Source of the DNA: Actinomycetota bacterium
GTDB lineage: Bacteria > Actinomycetota > Acidimicrobiia > Acidimicrobiales > JAFATL01
DNA length: 13,862 nt
NCBI GenBank assembly: GCA_019243975.1
Contig: JAFATL010000206.1
Coordinates: forward strand, 1 to 13,862
Direction: 5' to 3'
Shown here: in pieces, positions 1 through 6,658 of the stretch
How the letters are laid out: every line of letters starts with the position of its first letter
How positions within the stretch are numbered: the stretch's first letter is position 1
Position numbers and translations under genes: made by a program
The notes under the pieces: generated by a model
Told to the model about the DNA's origin: nothing
The model's database searches: none
What the model saw: only the letters and a program-made list of their open reading frames with translations

Positions 1-609
1 GCCGTGCATGATGCCGGGGATGTAGTCGATCGGCTTGTGGGCGCCCAGCCACGCGGTGGCCACGTCCATGCCCTCGAGGTCGCGACCCTTGTGGCGTTCG
101 AAGAACCCCGTCCACCGCTCGACCTGGCGCTCGTGGAACCCGTCGGGTCGACCGAGGTCGCTCAGCCCCTTGGCCTTCCAGTCGACGCGCGACAGCAAGG
201 CGATTCCCTCCACCAGTTGCAGGCCGAGGCCGGCGCGCGCCGCCAGGTCGGAGTGGAACGGCTCCGGCCATTGCGACTGGCCCATCGGCGACCAGCCGTC
301 GACGTATCCCATCAGGTAAAAGGGACGGCCCAGCACCTCGGCGTCCTCGCACACGGCGACGGCGCGCGTATGGGGCACGTCGGTGCCGCCGAGCGCTTCG
401 ATGATGCGCCACTCACGCAGGATCCCGGCGTCGCGGTCGGGCGGTGCCTCGGGTGGCGGGATGCGGATGACGCACACGTCGTCGCCCCGCTTGAGCTCGT
501 AGATCTCGTTCTGGGTGCCGCCCGACAGGAAGCGCGTCTCCAGCGGCGCGCCCGCTCCCGGCAGTCCACGCGCGTCCATCCACGCGGCCAGCCGGTCGGC
601 GTCGATCAC
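1..609 (-). CDS. APH-type phosphotransferase, ACAD10/11-kinase-like (3' part missing)
   Basis: This is the N-terminal 203 codons of an aminoglycoside-phosphotransferase-fold small-molecule kinase, and the window edge cuts the rest. It starts at GTG 609-607 and shares four bases with the stop of the acyl-CoA dehydrogenase gene upstream, which indicates translational coupling. Visible kinase features are a glycine-rich loop (LSGGTQNEIYEL, about residues 28-39), a basic residue in the ATP-contact strand (VIRIPP, Arg49) and a probable helix-C Glu (REWRIIEAL, Glu66). The last three residues are Met-His-Gly, exactly where the HGD catalytic-loop motif begins, so the catalytic Asp would be the next codon. 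Family knowledge: APH proteins beside an ACAD (LvaA with LvaC), or fused to one (human ACAD10/11), phosphorylate the 4-hydroxyl of 4-hydroxyacyl-CoAs. That role is inferred from context here. Aminoglycoside resistance is unlikely given the neighbours. Confidence 0.88.
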   Translation of the reverse strand, partial: MIDADRLAAWMDARGLPGAGAPLETRFLSGGTQNEIYELKRGDDVCVIRIPPPEAPPDRDAGILREWRIIEALGGTDVPHTRAVAVCEDAEVLGRPFYLMGYVDGWSPMGQSQWPEPFHSDLAARAGLGLQLVEGIALLSRVDWKAKGLSDLGRPDGFHERQVERWTGFFERHKGRDLEGMDVATAWLGAHKPIDYIPGIMHG

Positions 610-1907
610 AGGTTGCCGACCTCGGCTTCGATGAACTCGGCCAGCTTCTCCTTGGCCGCGTCGAGCTTGCGGGGGATCCACTCGGTCGGCCACGCGTCGT
701 CGGCCGCCTTGTGCTCCTTCAGCACCTGGCGGGCGATCGTGACCTGGTGCACCTCGGTGGGCCCGTCGGCCAGGCCCATCACCGCCGCACCGGTGACCAT
801 GCCGAGGAACGGCATCTCGTTGGTGACACCCAGCGCGCCGTGCACCTGCATGGCCCGCCAGGCGATGTCGTGCAGCACGGTCGGCATCACGACCTTCACC
901 GCCGCGATGTCCTTCCGGACCCGCTTGTAGTCGTTGTAGCGGTCGATCTCCCACGCCGTGTACAGCACCATGAGGCGGAACTGCAGCAGCTGCGCGTACG
1001 AGTCGGCGATGTAGCCCTGGACGAACTGCTTCTCCGCCAGCAGGCTGCCCTGCGTCTCCCGGCTCAGGGCCCGCTCGCACATCATGTCGATGGCCTTCGA
1101 CGCCAGGCCGATCGTGCGCATGGCGTGGTGGATGCGGCCACCGCCGAGGCGCGTCTGGGCGATGACGAACGCCTGCCCCTCACCGCCGAGGAGCGCGTCG
1201 GCCGGCACCCGCACGTTCTCGTAGTGGATGAGCGCGTGCGATCCCTCGTTGAGCGGCTCACCGTGCAGGCCGATGTTGCGCACGATGTTCACGCCCGGCG
1301 TGTCGGTGGGCACCAGGAACATCGACATGCCCTTGTACGGGCTCACGTCGGGGTTGGTCACGGCCATGACGATGAGGAACGAGGCCGTCTTGGCATTCGA
1401 CGAGAAGAACTTCCACCCGTCGATCACCCACTCGTCGCCGTCCTTGGTGGCGCGCGTCTTGAACATGGTGGGGTCGGCACCGGCGTGGGGCTCGGTCATC
1501 GAGTAGCAGGAGAACAGCTCGCCCTCGAGAAGCGGCTTGAGGTAGCGCTCCTTCTGCTCCTCGGTGCCGTAGTGGGCGATGATCTCGGCGTTGCCGGTGT
1601 CGGGGGCCTGGCACCCGAACACGATCGGCGCCCACGACGAGCGCCCGAGGATCTCGTTGAGCAGGGCCAGCTTCACCTGCCCGTAACCCTGGCCGCCCAG
1701 GTCGGCGCCCAAGTGCGTCGCCCACAGGCCCTGGCGGCGCACCTCTTCCTTGAGCGGCTGCACGGCGGCGCGGCGCGGGCCGTCGAGCGGGGTGAACTGC
1801 TGGTGCGGCCACACCATGTCGAGCGGTTCGACCTCTTCGCGCACGAAGGCGTCGGCCCAGTCGAGCTTCTCCTGGAACTCGGGATCGGTCTCGAACTCCC
1901 AGCCCAT
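606..1907 (-). CDS. acyl-CoA dehydrogenase, ACAD10/11-like
   Basis: A 433-residue flavoprotein of normal length for the ACAD family, which removes the alpha and beta hydrogens of acyl-CoA using FAD. An all-helical N-terminal domain (about 1-130) precedes the FAD/substrate motif YSMTEPHAGADP (135-146). The beta-domain strand WVIDGWKFFSSNA follows (about 160-172), then a C-terminal helical domain. Where MCAD-type enzymes carry the catalytic Glu (YEGT motif), this protein has ADGPTEVH with Asp381, the ACAD10/11 type of sequence. ATG 1907-1905 is preceded by GGGAGG. The gene follows the SDR stop by 3 bases and overlaps the phosphotransferase start by 4, so the three are surely co-transcribed. Inference: with the adjacent kinase it may convert 4-phosphoacyl-CoA to an enoyl-CoA rather than do plain beta-oxidation. 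An ordinary fatty or branched acyl-CoA dehydrogenase role is the alternative. Confidence 0.95.
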   Translation of the reverse strand: MGWEFETDPEFQEKLDWADAFVREEVEPLDMVWPHQQFTPLDGPRRAAVQPLKEEVRRQGLWATHLGADLGGQGYGQVKLALLNEILGRSSWAPIVFGCQAPDTGNAEIIAHYGTEEQKERYLKPLLEGELFSCYSMTEPHAGADPTMFKTRATKDGDEWVIDGWKFFSSNAKTASFLIVMAVTNPDVSPYKGMSMFLVPTDTPGVNIVRNIGLHGEPLNEGSHALIHYENVRVPADALLGGEGQAFVIAQTRLGGGRIHHAMRTIGLASKAIDMMCERALSRETQGSLLAEKQFVQGYIADSYAQLLQFRLMVLYTAWEIDRYNDYKRVRKDIAAVKVVMPTVLHDIAWRAMQVHGALGVTNEMPFLGMVTGAAVMGLADGPTEVHQVTIARQVLKEHKAADDAWPTEWIPRKLDAAKEKLAEFIEAEVGNL

Positions 1908-1910
1908 GGC

Positions 1911-2738
1911 TCAGTACCTCCCGAGCAGGAAGCCGGCCGGCCCGGCGGCAGGCTCGAAGGAGTTGGTGATGCCCGAACTCATGTACCCCTCGTCGGAAAC
2001 CAGTGTGATGCCGGTGATGGCAGCGCCCGCGTCGCTGCAGAGGAACGCCAGCGCGTAGGCCTGCTCCATGGGCGTCGACGCGTCGATGCCCAGGTCTTCG
2101 CGGTAGTCGGAACCGAACCCGAGCCACAGCTCCTTGTTGGCCTGCGCCAGCGGCGTGTCGGTGGGCCCGGGGCAGATGGCGTTGATACGAATGCCCCGCT
2201 TGAGGAAGGAGTACGCCTCGCGCGACACGTAGGCGCACACCGCCTGCTTGGTGTTGAAGTAGTCGGCCTTGCCCCGGTCGACCAACCATGCGGTGGCCGC
2301 GTCCCAGTCGGTGGTGTCGAGCAGCTCGTTGAGCTCGGCCAGGTTGCGCTCCCACCCGAGACCGGCAGCCGAGGAGATGAAGCCGATCTTGGAGCCGCGC
2401 GACAGGGCGCCGTTGTCGAGCATGCGGTTGATGAGGTGGCGGTGACCCACGAAGTTGATGCGCTCGATGCCGGGCGTACCGTCGGCCACGCCCGCGCACG
2501 AGAACAGCGCGTCCACCGGTCCGCCGCAGTCATCGACGGCCGCCTCCACCGATTCGCGCTCGGCCAGGTTGAGGTGAATGGCCTTCACGCCGGGCAGCGT
2601 GACCTCGGCGAAGTCCATGACCACCACTTCGGCGCCCGCGTCCTGCACGAGCTCGGCCACTGCCGCCCCCATGCCGGTGGCGCCACCGACGACCACTGCT
2701 CGCTTGCCGTCGTAGCGAAACGCATCGAACGCACCCAT
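1911..2738 (-). CDS. short-chain dehydrogenase/reductase (SDR)
   Basis: A 275-residue classical SDR that oxidises or reduces a hydroxyl/carbonyl using NAD(P). The nucleotide-binding motif is VGGATGMG (about 17-24). An acidic residue closes strand 2 (VVVMDF, Asp42), which favours NAD(H). The NNAG position reads SCAG (80-83). The catalytic Ser lies in FISSAAG (122-123), and YxxxK is Tyr160 and Lys164. The Ser-Tyr distance is about 37 residues against the usual 12-13. This insert resembles the 3-alpha-hydroxysteroid dehydrogenase/carbonyl reductase and coniferyl alcohol dehydrogenase types, so a bulky or cyclic substrate is possible. ATG 2738-2736 has AAGGAG 7 bases upstream. The gene lies 40 bases after the CoA-transferase and 3 before the ACAD. 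It could act as the beta-hydroxyacyl step, a place comparable to LvaD next to LvaA/LvaC, but the substrate is not shown. Confidence 0.94.
   Translation of the reverse strand: MGAFDAFRYDGKRAVVVGGATGMGAAVAELVQDAGAEVVVMDFAEVTLPGVKAIHLNLAERESVEAAVDDCGGPVDALFSCAGVADGTPGIERINFVGHRHLINRMLDNGALSRGSKIGFISSAAGLGWERNLAELNELLDTTDWDAATAWLVDRGKADYFNTKQAVCAYVSREAYSFLKRGIRINAICPGPTDTPLAQANKELWLGFGSDYREDLGIDASTPMEQAYALAFLCSDAGAAITGITLVSDEGYMSSGITNSFEPAAGPAGFLLGRY
1917..1922 (-). promoter_or_regulatory. ribosome-binding site of the acyl-CoA dehydrogenase
   Basis: GGGAGG on the minus strand, 9 bases before ATG 1907-1905. It lies within the last codons of the SDR gene, so translation of the two is probably coupled. 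Confidence 0.6.
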
Positions 2739-2745
2739 GGGAGCT

Positions 2746-2751
2746 CTCCTT
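2746..2751 (-). promoter_or_regulatory. ribosome-binding site of the SDR gene
   Basis: AAGGAG on the minus strand, 7 bases before ATG 2738-2736, in the 40-base gap after the CoA-transferase stop. It is the clearest Shine-Dalgarno in the window together with that of the amidohydrolase. Confidence 0.65.
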
Positions 2752-2778
2752 GTTGACTTGTTGATGTCGTGTGAGTGT

Positions 2779-3993
2779 TCAGGCGGTAACGCCGCGGACC
2801 TTGAGATCGACGATGGTGTCCCAGTCGATACCGAGCTCCTCGAGTATCGCGTCCCCGTGCTCGTTGAACTCGGGAGCGCGCCCGGGGGGCGCCGGCTGCT
2901 CGTCGAACTGCACGGGGGCGGTGACCAAACGGAACGGCACGCCGGCCGCCGTCTTGCATTCCTGCACGTAGCCGTTGGCGACGGTCTGCGGGTCGGCGGC
3001 CACTTCGAGGGTGTCCTGCACGACCGCCCACTGGCCGGTGAAGTCGGCCAACCGCTCGCGCCACTGGTCGAGGGTGGCCGACGCGAACACCTCGTTGAGA
3101 ATGGCGATCGCCTCGGGCGAGTTGGCCAGCAGCGACTGGTGGTCGGCGAAGCGGGCGTCGGTGGCCAGCTCGGGCTTGCCGATCACCTCGCACACCGCGG
3201 GCCAGTACTTGCCCGCCTGCAGGCAGGTGAAGGCGAGCACGCGGCCGTCGGCCGTCACGTAGTTGCGCGTCAGCGGATTACCGCCGGCCCCGGCGGCCGG
3301 CACGCCGAACGGCTTGTCGAGGAGCAACGACAACGCGATCGCCTGACCCATCGCCCACACGCCCGTGCCGAGCAGCGACACGTCGACGGTGGTGGCCTCG
3401 CCGGTGCGCTCGCGGTGGAAGAGGGCGCCCATGATGCCGCCCGCGATGGTCATGGCCCCGATGGAGTCGCCGAAGCCGGGGCCGGGCGGGCTCGGCACCA
3501 GCTCGTACTCGGGGCGCTTGCAGCCCTGGGCGATCCCAGCCCGGGCCCAGAACGCCAGCGAGTCGTACGAACCCTTGTCGGCGTCGGGGCCGCGCTCACC
3601 CTGGCCGGTGCCGCGCACGTAGATGATCTTCGGGTTGTGGGCCCGGATCTCATCGAGGTCGATGTGCAGCTTCTTGCGCACGCCCGGCAGCTTGTTGGTG
3701 AGGAAGACGTCGGCGGTGGCCGCCAACTTGTAGAGGATCTCGAGGCCGTCGGACGACGTGAGGTCGAGGGCCAGGCTCTTCTTGCCCCGGTTTGAGTGCT
3801 CGAGCAGCGCGTGCACGTCGGTGGGGATGCCGAGGACCCCGGTGGCCGCAAGACCGCGCATGGCGTCGCCGCGCTCGACGTGTTCGATCTTGATGACCTC
3901 GGCACCCCAGTCGGCCAGCAGCGCCGACGCCGCCGGCACGAAGGTGTGCTCGGCCACCTCGAGGATGCGGACCCCGTCCAGCACCGCCGTCAT
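2779..3993 (-). CDS. class III (CaiB/BaiF, formyl-CoA transferase-type) CoA-transferase
   Basis: A 404-residue protein of normal length for family III CoA-transferases, which move CoA between an acyl-CoA and a free acid through an aspartyl thioester. The N-terminus LDGVRILEVAE and the stretch LLADWGAEVIKIEHVERGDAMR (given here in pieces: LLADWGAEVIKIE, then HVERGDAMR) are family-typical. SNRGKKSLALDL (67-78) is the usual second signature. The likely catalytic residue is Asp176 in GPGFGDSIGAM. I chose ATG 3993-3991 because CGGAG lies 9 bases upstream and the protein then begins MTAVLDGVRILEV, as in the family. An in-frame GTG at 4023-4021 would add ten residues but has no comparable ribosome site. 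It is the first gene of block 2 and lies downstream of the palindromic site at 4030-4050. Probable role: activating the pathway substrate or an intermediate without ATP. Confidence 0.94.
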   Translation of the reverse strand: MTAVLDGVRILEVAEHTFVPAASALLADWGAEVIKIEHVERGDAMRGLAATGVLGIPTDVHALLEHSNRGKKSLALDLTSSDGLEILYKLAATADVFLTNKLPGVRKKLHIDLDEIRAHNPKIIYVRGTGQGERGPDADKGSYDSLAFWARAGIAQGCKRPEYELVPSPPGPGFGDSIGAMTIAGGIMGALFHRERTGEATTVDVSLLGTGVWAMGQAIALSLLLDKPFGVPAAGAGGNPLTRNYVTADGRVLAFTCLQAGKYWPAVCEVIGKPELATDARFADHQSLLANSPEAIAILNEVFASATLDQWRERLADFTGQWAVVQDTLEVAADPQTVANGYVQECKTAAGVPFRLVTAPVQFDEQPAPPGRAPEFNEHGDAILEELGIDWDTIVDLKVRGVTA

Positions 3994-4002
3994 CTCGTCG
4001 TG

Positions 4003-4007
4003 CTCCG
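4003..4007 (-). promoter_or_regulatory. ribosome-binding site deciding the CoA-transferase start
   Basis: CGGAG on the minus strand, 9 bases before ATG 3993-3991. It supports this start over the in-frame GTG at 4023-4021, which would place this site within the coding region. Confidence 0.55.
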
Positions 4008-4029
4008 CATGGAAACCCTCCACTCAGAA

Positions 4030-4050
4030 ACTGAGAATGACGTTATCACG
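4030..4050 (-). promoter_or_regulatory. operator candidate upstream of the CoA-transferase (site A)
   Basis: On the plus strand this reads ACTGAGAAT, GAC, GTTATCACG. It matches site B (9026-9046) at 15 of 21 positions, sharing TGAGAA, CGTT and TCA at the same spacing. Its own symmetry is weaker (5 of 9 arm pairs). It overlaps the quinone oxidoreductase stop and lies 36 bases before the CoA-transferase ATG. A small extra inverted repeat, CTCAG-AAA-CTGAG (4023-4035), overlaps it. Confidence 0.5.
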
Positions 4051-5020
4051 GTAGGTCGACGACGACCTTCCCGATCGCCTGGCCGTCGCCGACGCACCGG
4101 AGGGCGCCGACCACGTCGTCGAGCGGGAAGCGGGCGCCGATGTGGGGCAGCACTTCGCGGCGGGCGAGGAGGCCGAGTAGCTCCTCGTCGTTGCGCTGAA
4201 GCTCGTCGCCGTGACGGGCGATGAAGTCGCGGTACTCGAAGCCGACGATTTGGATGCCCTTGAGCAGCACCAGGTTGAGGGGGATGCGCGGGATCGTCCC
4301 CGCCGCAAAGCCCACGGTCACGAACCGCCCGCCGCCCCGGAGGCTGCGCAGGGCGGGCTCGGCCAGGTCGCCGCCGACGGGATCGATGACGACGTCGGCC
4401 CCGCCGGGCAGCGCGTCCTTGAGCGCTTGGCGCAGGTCGCCGGCCCGGTGGTTGACGAGCGTGGTGGCCCCGTACTGCTTGGCCACGTCGAGCTTCTCGT
4501 CGGATGACGCCACCGCGGTGACCGACGCGCCCAGGGCGACGGCCAACTGCACGGCAGCCAGACCGACGCCGCCGCCCGCGCCCAGCACGATCACCTCTTC
4601 GCCCGCTTGCACCGCACCCGGCGTGCGCAGCGAGTTGTAGGCAGTGCGGTGGGCCACGCCGAACGCGGCCGCGCTGGCGTCGTCGACGGTGTCGGGCGTG
4701 CGGGTGACGGCGAGGGCGGCGACGGTGATCTGCTCGGCGAAGGCGCCCACGAAGGCGGTGCCGAACACCCGGTCACCGACCTTCAGGTTGGTGACGTCGT
4801 CGGCGACCTCGGTGACGGGCCCGGCGAACTCGCTGCCCACGATGAACGGCGGCGGCACCTTGATCTGGTACTCCCCCGCCACCAGCAGCACGTCGGGAAA
4901 GTTGACCGACGCGGCGTGGATGTCGACCCGGATCTGCCCCGCCTGCAGCATCGGCGCGGGCACATCCTCGATCTCCACGACCTCGGGCGGCCCCCACTCC
5001 CGGCACATCGCAGCGCGCAT
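4046..5020 (-). CDS. zinc-free MDR oxidoreductase, NADPH:quinone oxidoreductase-like
   Basis: A 324-residue medium-chain dehydrogenase/reductase of the quinone oxidoreductase branch. The N-terminal GroES-like domain shows SVNFPDVLLVAGEY (38-51) and PFIVGSEFAG. The Rossmann motif is VLGAGGGVGLAAVQLA (145-160). VVIDPVGGDL (210-219) is also typical. The Cys/His zinc ligands of alcohol dehydrogenases are absent, so hydride transfer to a quinone, enone or enoyl-CoA is the likely chemistry. Start ATG 5020-5018 gives the usual MRAAMCREWGPPEV beginning. The gene sits 11 bases after the DUF35-thiolase stop and has no clear Shine-Dalgarno, so it may depend on coupling. The open frame runs further upstream, but that extension is Arg/His-rich antisense-style sequence overlapping the previous gene. 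The palindromic site at 4030-4050 overlaps its stop codon. An enoyl-CoA or enone reductase role in the pathway is inference. Confidence 0.92.
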   Translation of the reverse strand: MRAAMCREWGPPEVVEIEDVPAPMLQAGQIRVDIHAASVNFPDVLLVAGEYQIKVPPPFIVGSEFAGPVTEVADDVTNLKVGDRVFGTAFVGAFAEQITVAALAVTRTPDTVDDASAAAFGVAHRTAYNSLRTPGAVQAGEEVIVLGAGGGVGLAAVQLAVALGASVTAVASSDEKLDVAKQYGATTLVNHRAGDLRQALKDALPGGADVVIDPVGGDLAEPALRSLRGGGRFVTVGFAAGTIPRIPLNLVLLKGIQIVGFEYRDFIARHGDELQRNDEELLGLLARREVLPHIGARFPLDDVVGALRCVGDGQAIGKVVVDLP

Positions 5021-5031
5021 CGCCTGGGAGA

Positions 5032-6651
5032 TTACGTGCGCAGGAGGAGGACGCCCGAGGGCGTGCCGCCGCCGGTGGTGACGACGGCCGTCTTGGCGTC
5101 GGCCACCTGGCGGTCGGCCGCCTCGCCGCGGAGCTGGGCCACCGCCTCGTAGATGAAACCGAAGCCGTGGGTGCGGCCTTCGGACAGCTGGCCGCCGTGC
5201 GGGTTGACCGGCACCTGGCCGTCGAGGGCGATGCGCTTGCCGCCGTCGAGCCACGCCTGGGCTTCGCCGAACTCGCAGAAACCGAGCGCCTCGATCCACG
5301 AGATGGCGTTGAACGTGAAGCCGTCGTAGACGAGGGCGACGTCGACGTCGGCCGGGGTGAGGTCGGTGCGCGTCCACAGGTGGGCGGCCTGGCCCAGCAC
5401 CTGCGGCTCGTGTGTCAACGTGCCCTCGTCCCACGACACGCGCTCGATGATCTGCGTACCGACGGCGTCGATGCGGATCGCTTGCTTGGGCAGGTCGCCG
5501 GCCACGTCAGCGTTGGACACGACCACGGCGATGGCGCCGTCGCACGGGACGTCGCAGTCGTACAGGCCGAACGGCGACGTGATCGGGCGCGCGTTCATGT
5601 AGTCGTCCATCGTCATCGGGTCGCGGTAGATGGCGTTGGGGTTGCGGGCCGCGTTGGCGCGCGCGTTCAACGCGATGAGCCCGAGCATCTCCCGGTCGGC
5701 GCCGTAGCGGTGGAAGTACTGGTTGGCGTTCATGCCGATCCAGTTGCCGGCCGACATGGCGCCGTAGGGAGCCCGCCACTGCATCCACCCGCCGACGCGT
5801 CCGCTGCCACCGGCGCCGCGCAGGCCGAGGGCGGCGTGGGTCGCCTCCCACACCGTGCGATAGCAGAGGACGTGTCGGCACAGGCCGCCGGCCACGGCCA
5901 GCATCGCCGCGATCACGGCGCCGCCCGGACCGGGGATGTCACCCCCGCCGTTGATCCACGTCGGCTTGAGGCGCAACGCCTCCTCCACCGGCGTGACGCC
6001 ACCCTCGCTGATCCCGGTGCCGCTCACGCCACCGGGATAGGTCGACAGCCCGTCGATGTCGTCGAGCGTGAGGCCGGCGTCGGCCACCGCCGCGGTGCAG
6101 GCGTCGATGGTCAGTGACAGCGGATCGACCATGAGCCTGCGACCGAGCCGCGAGCGGCCGATGCCGGAGATGACGGAACGCTCCTCGAAGCGATCGGCAG
6201 CCAGCGGCGGGCGCGGCGTCAGCCGCTGCGCGGGCGGGATGGGGTTGTCGTTGGTCGCGCCGGTGGGCTCGAACAGCGGGAACCACACGTCGTCCTGGTG
6301 CTCGAAGCGGACGCGCACCTCCTGGCCCACGTGCACATCACCGGAATCGCACCCCGTGATGTTGGATGTGATGCGCACCTCGGGGTCTTCGGCCAGCGAC
6401 ACCACCGCGATCACATACGGGGGCTCCATCGACGGCAGCCACTGGTGGCTGTTGACGGTGAAGCCGGCGACGGTGCCGACACCCGAGACCGGCGTCGCCG
6501 TCCAGTTGCGGCTGCGGCAGGCCGGGCAGATCGGCGCCGGCGGGTGCACGTAGGTGGCGCAGTCGTCGCACCGTTGGATGCGAAGCTGGCCGTCCTCACC
6601 GGACGTCCAGTACCAGTCGTTGTTGGGGGTCAGCTCCGGGAGTGGCCGCAT
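5032..6651 (-). CDS. fused DUF35 zinc-ribbon/OB-fold and Ltp2/SCP-X-type thiolase-fold protein
   Basis: A 539-residue fusion. Residues 1-150 form a DUF35 (ChsH2 C-terminal type) domain. Its rubredoxin-like zinc ribbon has Cys28, Cys31, Cys42 and Cys45 (RCDDCA, ICPACR), followed by an OB-fold region ending near residue 130. Residues 155-539 form a thiolase-superfamily domain like Ltp2 and SCP-X. It lacks the nucleophilic Cys motif (NCxTGSxA) near INGGGDIPGPGG (233-244). It keeps the C-terminal signature NPHGGQLSEGRTHGFGFIY (483-501) and VYDGFTFNAISWIEALGFCEFG (441-462, in pieces VYDGFTF and SWIEALGFCEFG). Family knowledge: separate ChsH2-DUF35 and Ltp2 proteins form a retro-aldolase that cleaves a hydroxylated steroid side-chain CoA. 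The fusion suggests C-C cleavage of a beta-hydroxyacyl-CoA. ATG 6651-6649 starts the homologous region; upstream in-frame sequence overlaps the previous gene and is not protein-like. A role as an acyl-binding protein without catalysis is possible. Confidence 0.93.
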   Translation of the reverse strand: MRPLPELTPNNDWYWTSGEDGQLRIQRCDDCATYVHPPAPICPACRSRNWTATPVSGVGTVAGFTVNSHQWLPSMEPPYVIAVVSLAEDPEVRITSNITGCDSGDVHVGQEVRVRFEHQDDVWFPLFEPTGATNDNPIPPAQRLTPRPPLAADRFEERSVISGIGRSRLGRRLMVDPLSLTIDACTAAVADAGLTLDDIDGLSTYPGGVSGTGISEGGVTPVEEALRLKPTWINGGGDIPGPGGAVIAAMLAVAGGLCRHVLCYRTVWEATHAALGLRGAGGSGRVGGWMQWRAPYGAMSAGNWIGMNANQYFHRYGADREMLGLIALNARANAARNPNAIYRDPMTMDDYMNARPITSPFGLYDCDVPCDGAIAVVVSNADVAGDLPKQAIRIDAVGTQIIERVSWDEGTLTHEPQVLGQAAHLWTRTDLTPADVDVALVYDGFTFNAISWIEALGFCEFGEAQAWLDGGKRIALDGQVPVNPHGGQLSEGRTHGFGFIYEAVAQLRGEAADRQVADAKTAVVTTGGGTPSGVLLLRT

Positions 6652-6658
6652 GATCGCG

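Noticed and set aside
1..609. Aminoglycoside resistance gene
   Set aside because: Only the fold is shared. Overlap with an acyl-CoA dehydrogenase gene and the ACAD10/11-like pairing favour a catabolic kinase.
1258..2499. Minus-strand frame of 413 codons bridging SDR and ACAD genes
   Set aside because: It is an out-of-frame shadow of two well-recognised genes, with Arg/His-rich translation and no conserved motif.
711..2756. Long open frame on the plus strand (681 codons)
   Set aside because: It lies antisense to the SDR and acyl-CoA dehydrogenase genes, has low-complexity Arg/His/Val/Gly-rich translation and no domain. High GC removes stops from this frame.
5021..5434. N-terminal extension of the quinone oxidoreductase frame (138 codons)
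   Set aside because: It is antiparallel-composition sequence (Arg, Pro, Gly, His) inside the thiolase gene. The MDR fold begins at ATG 5020.
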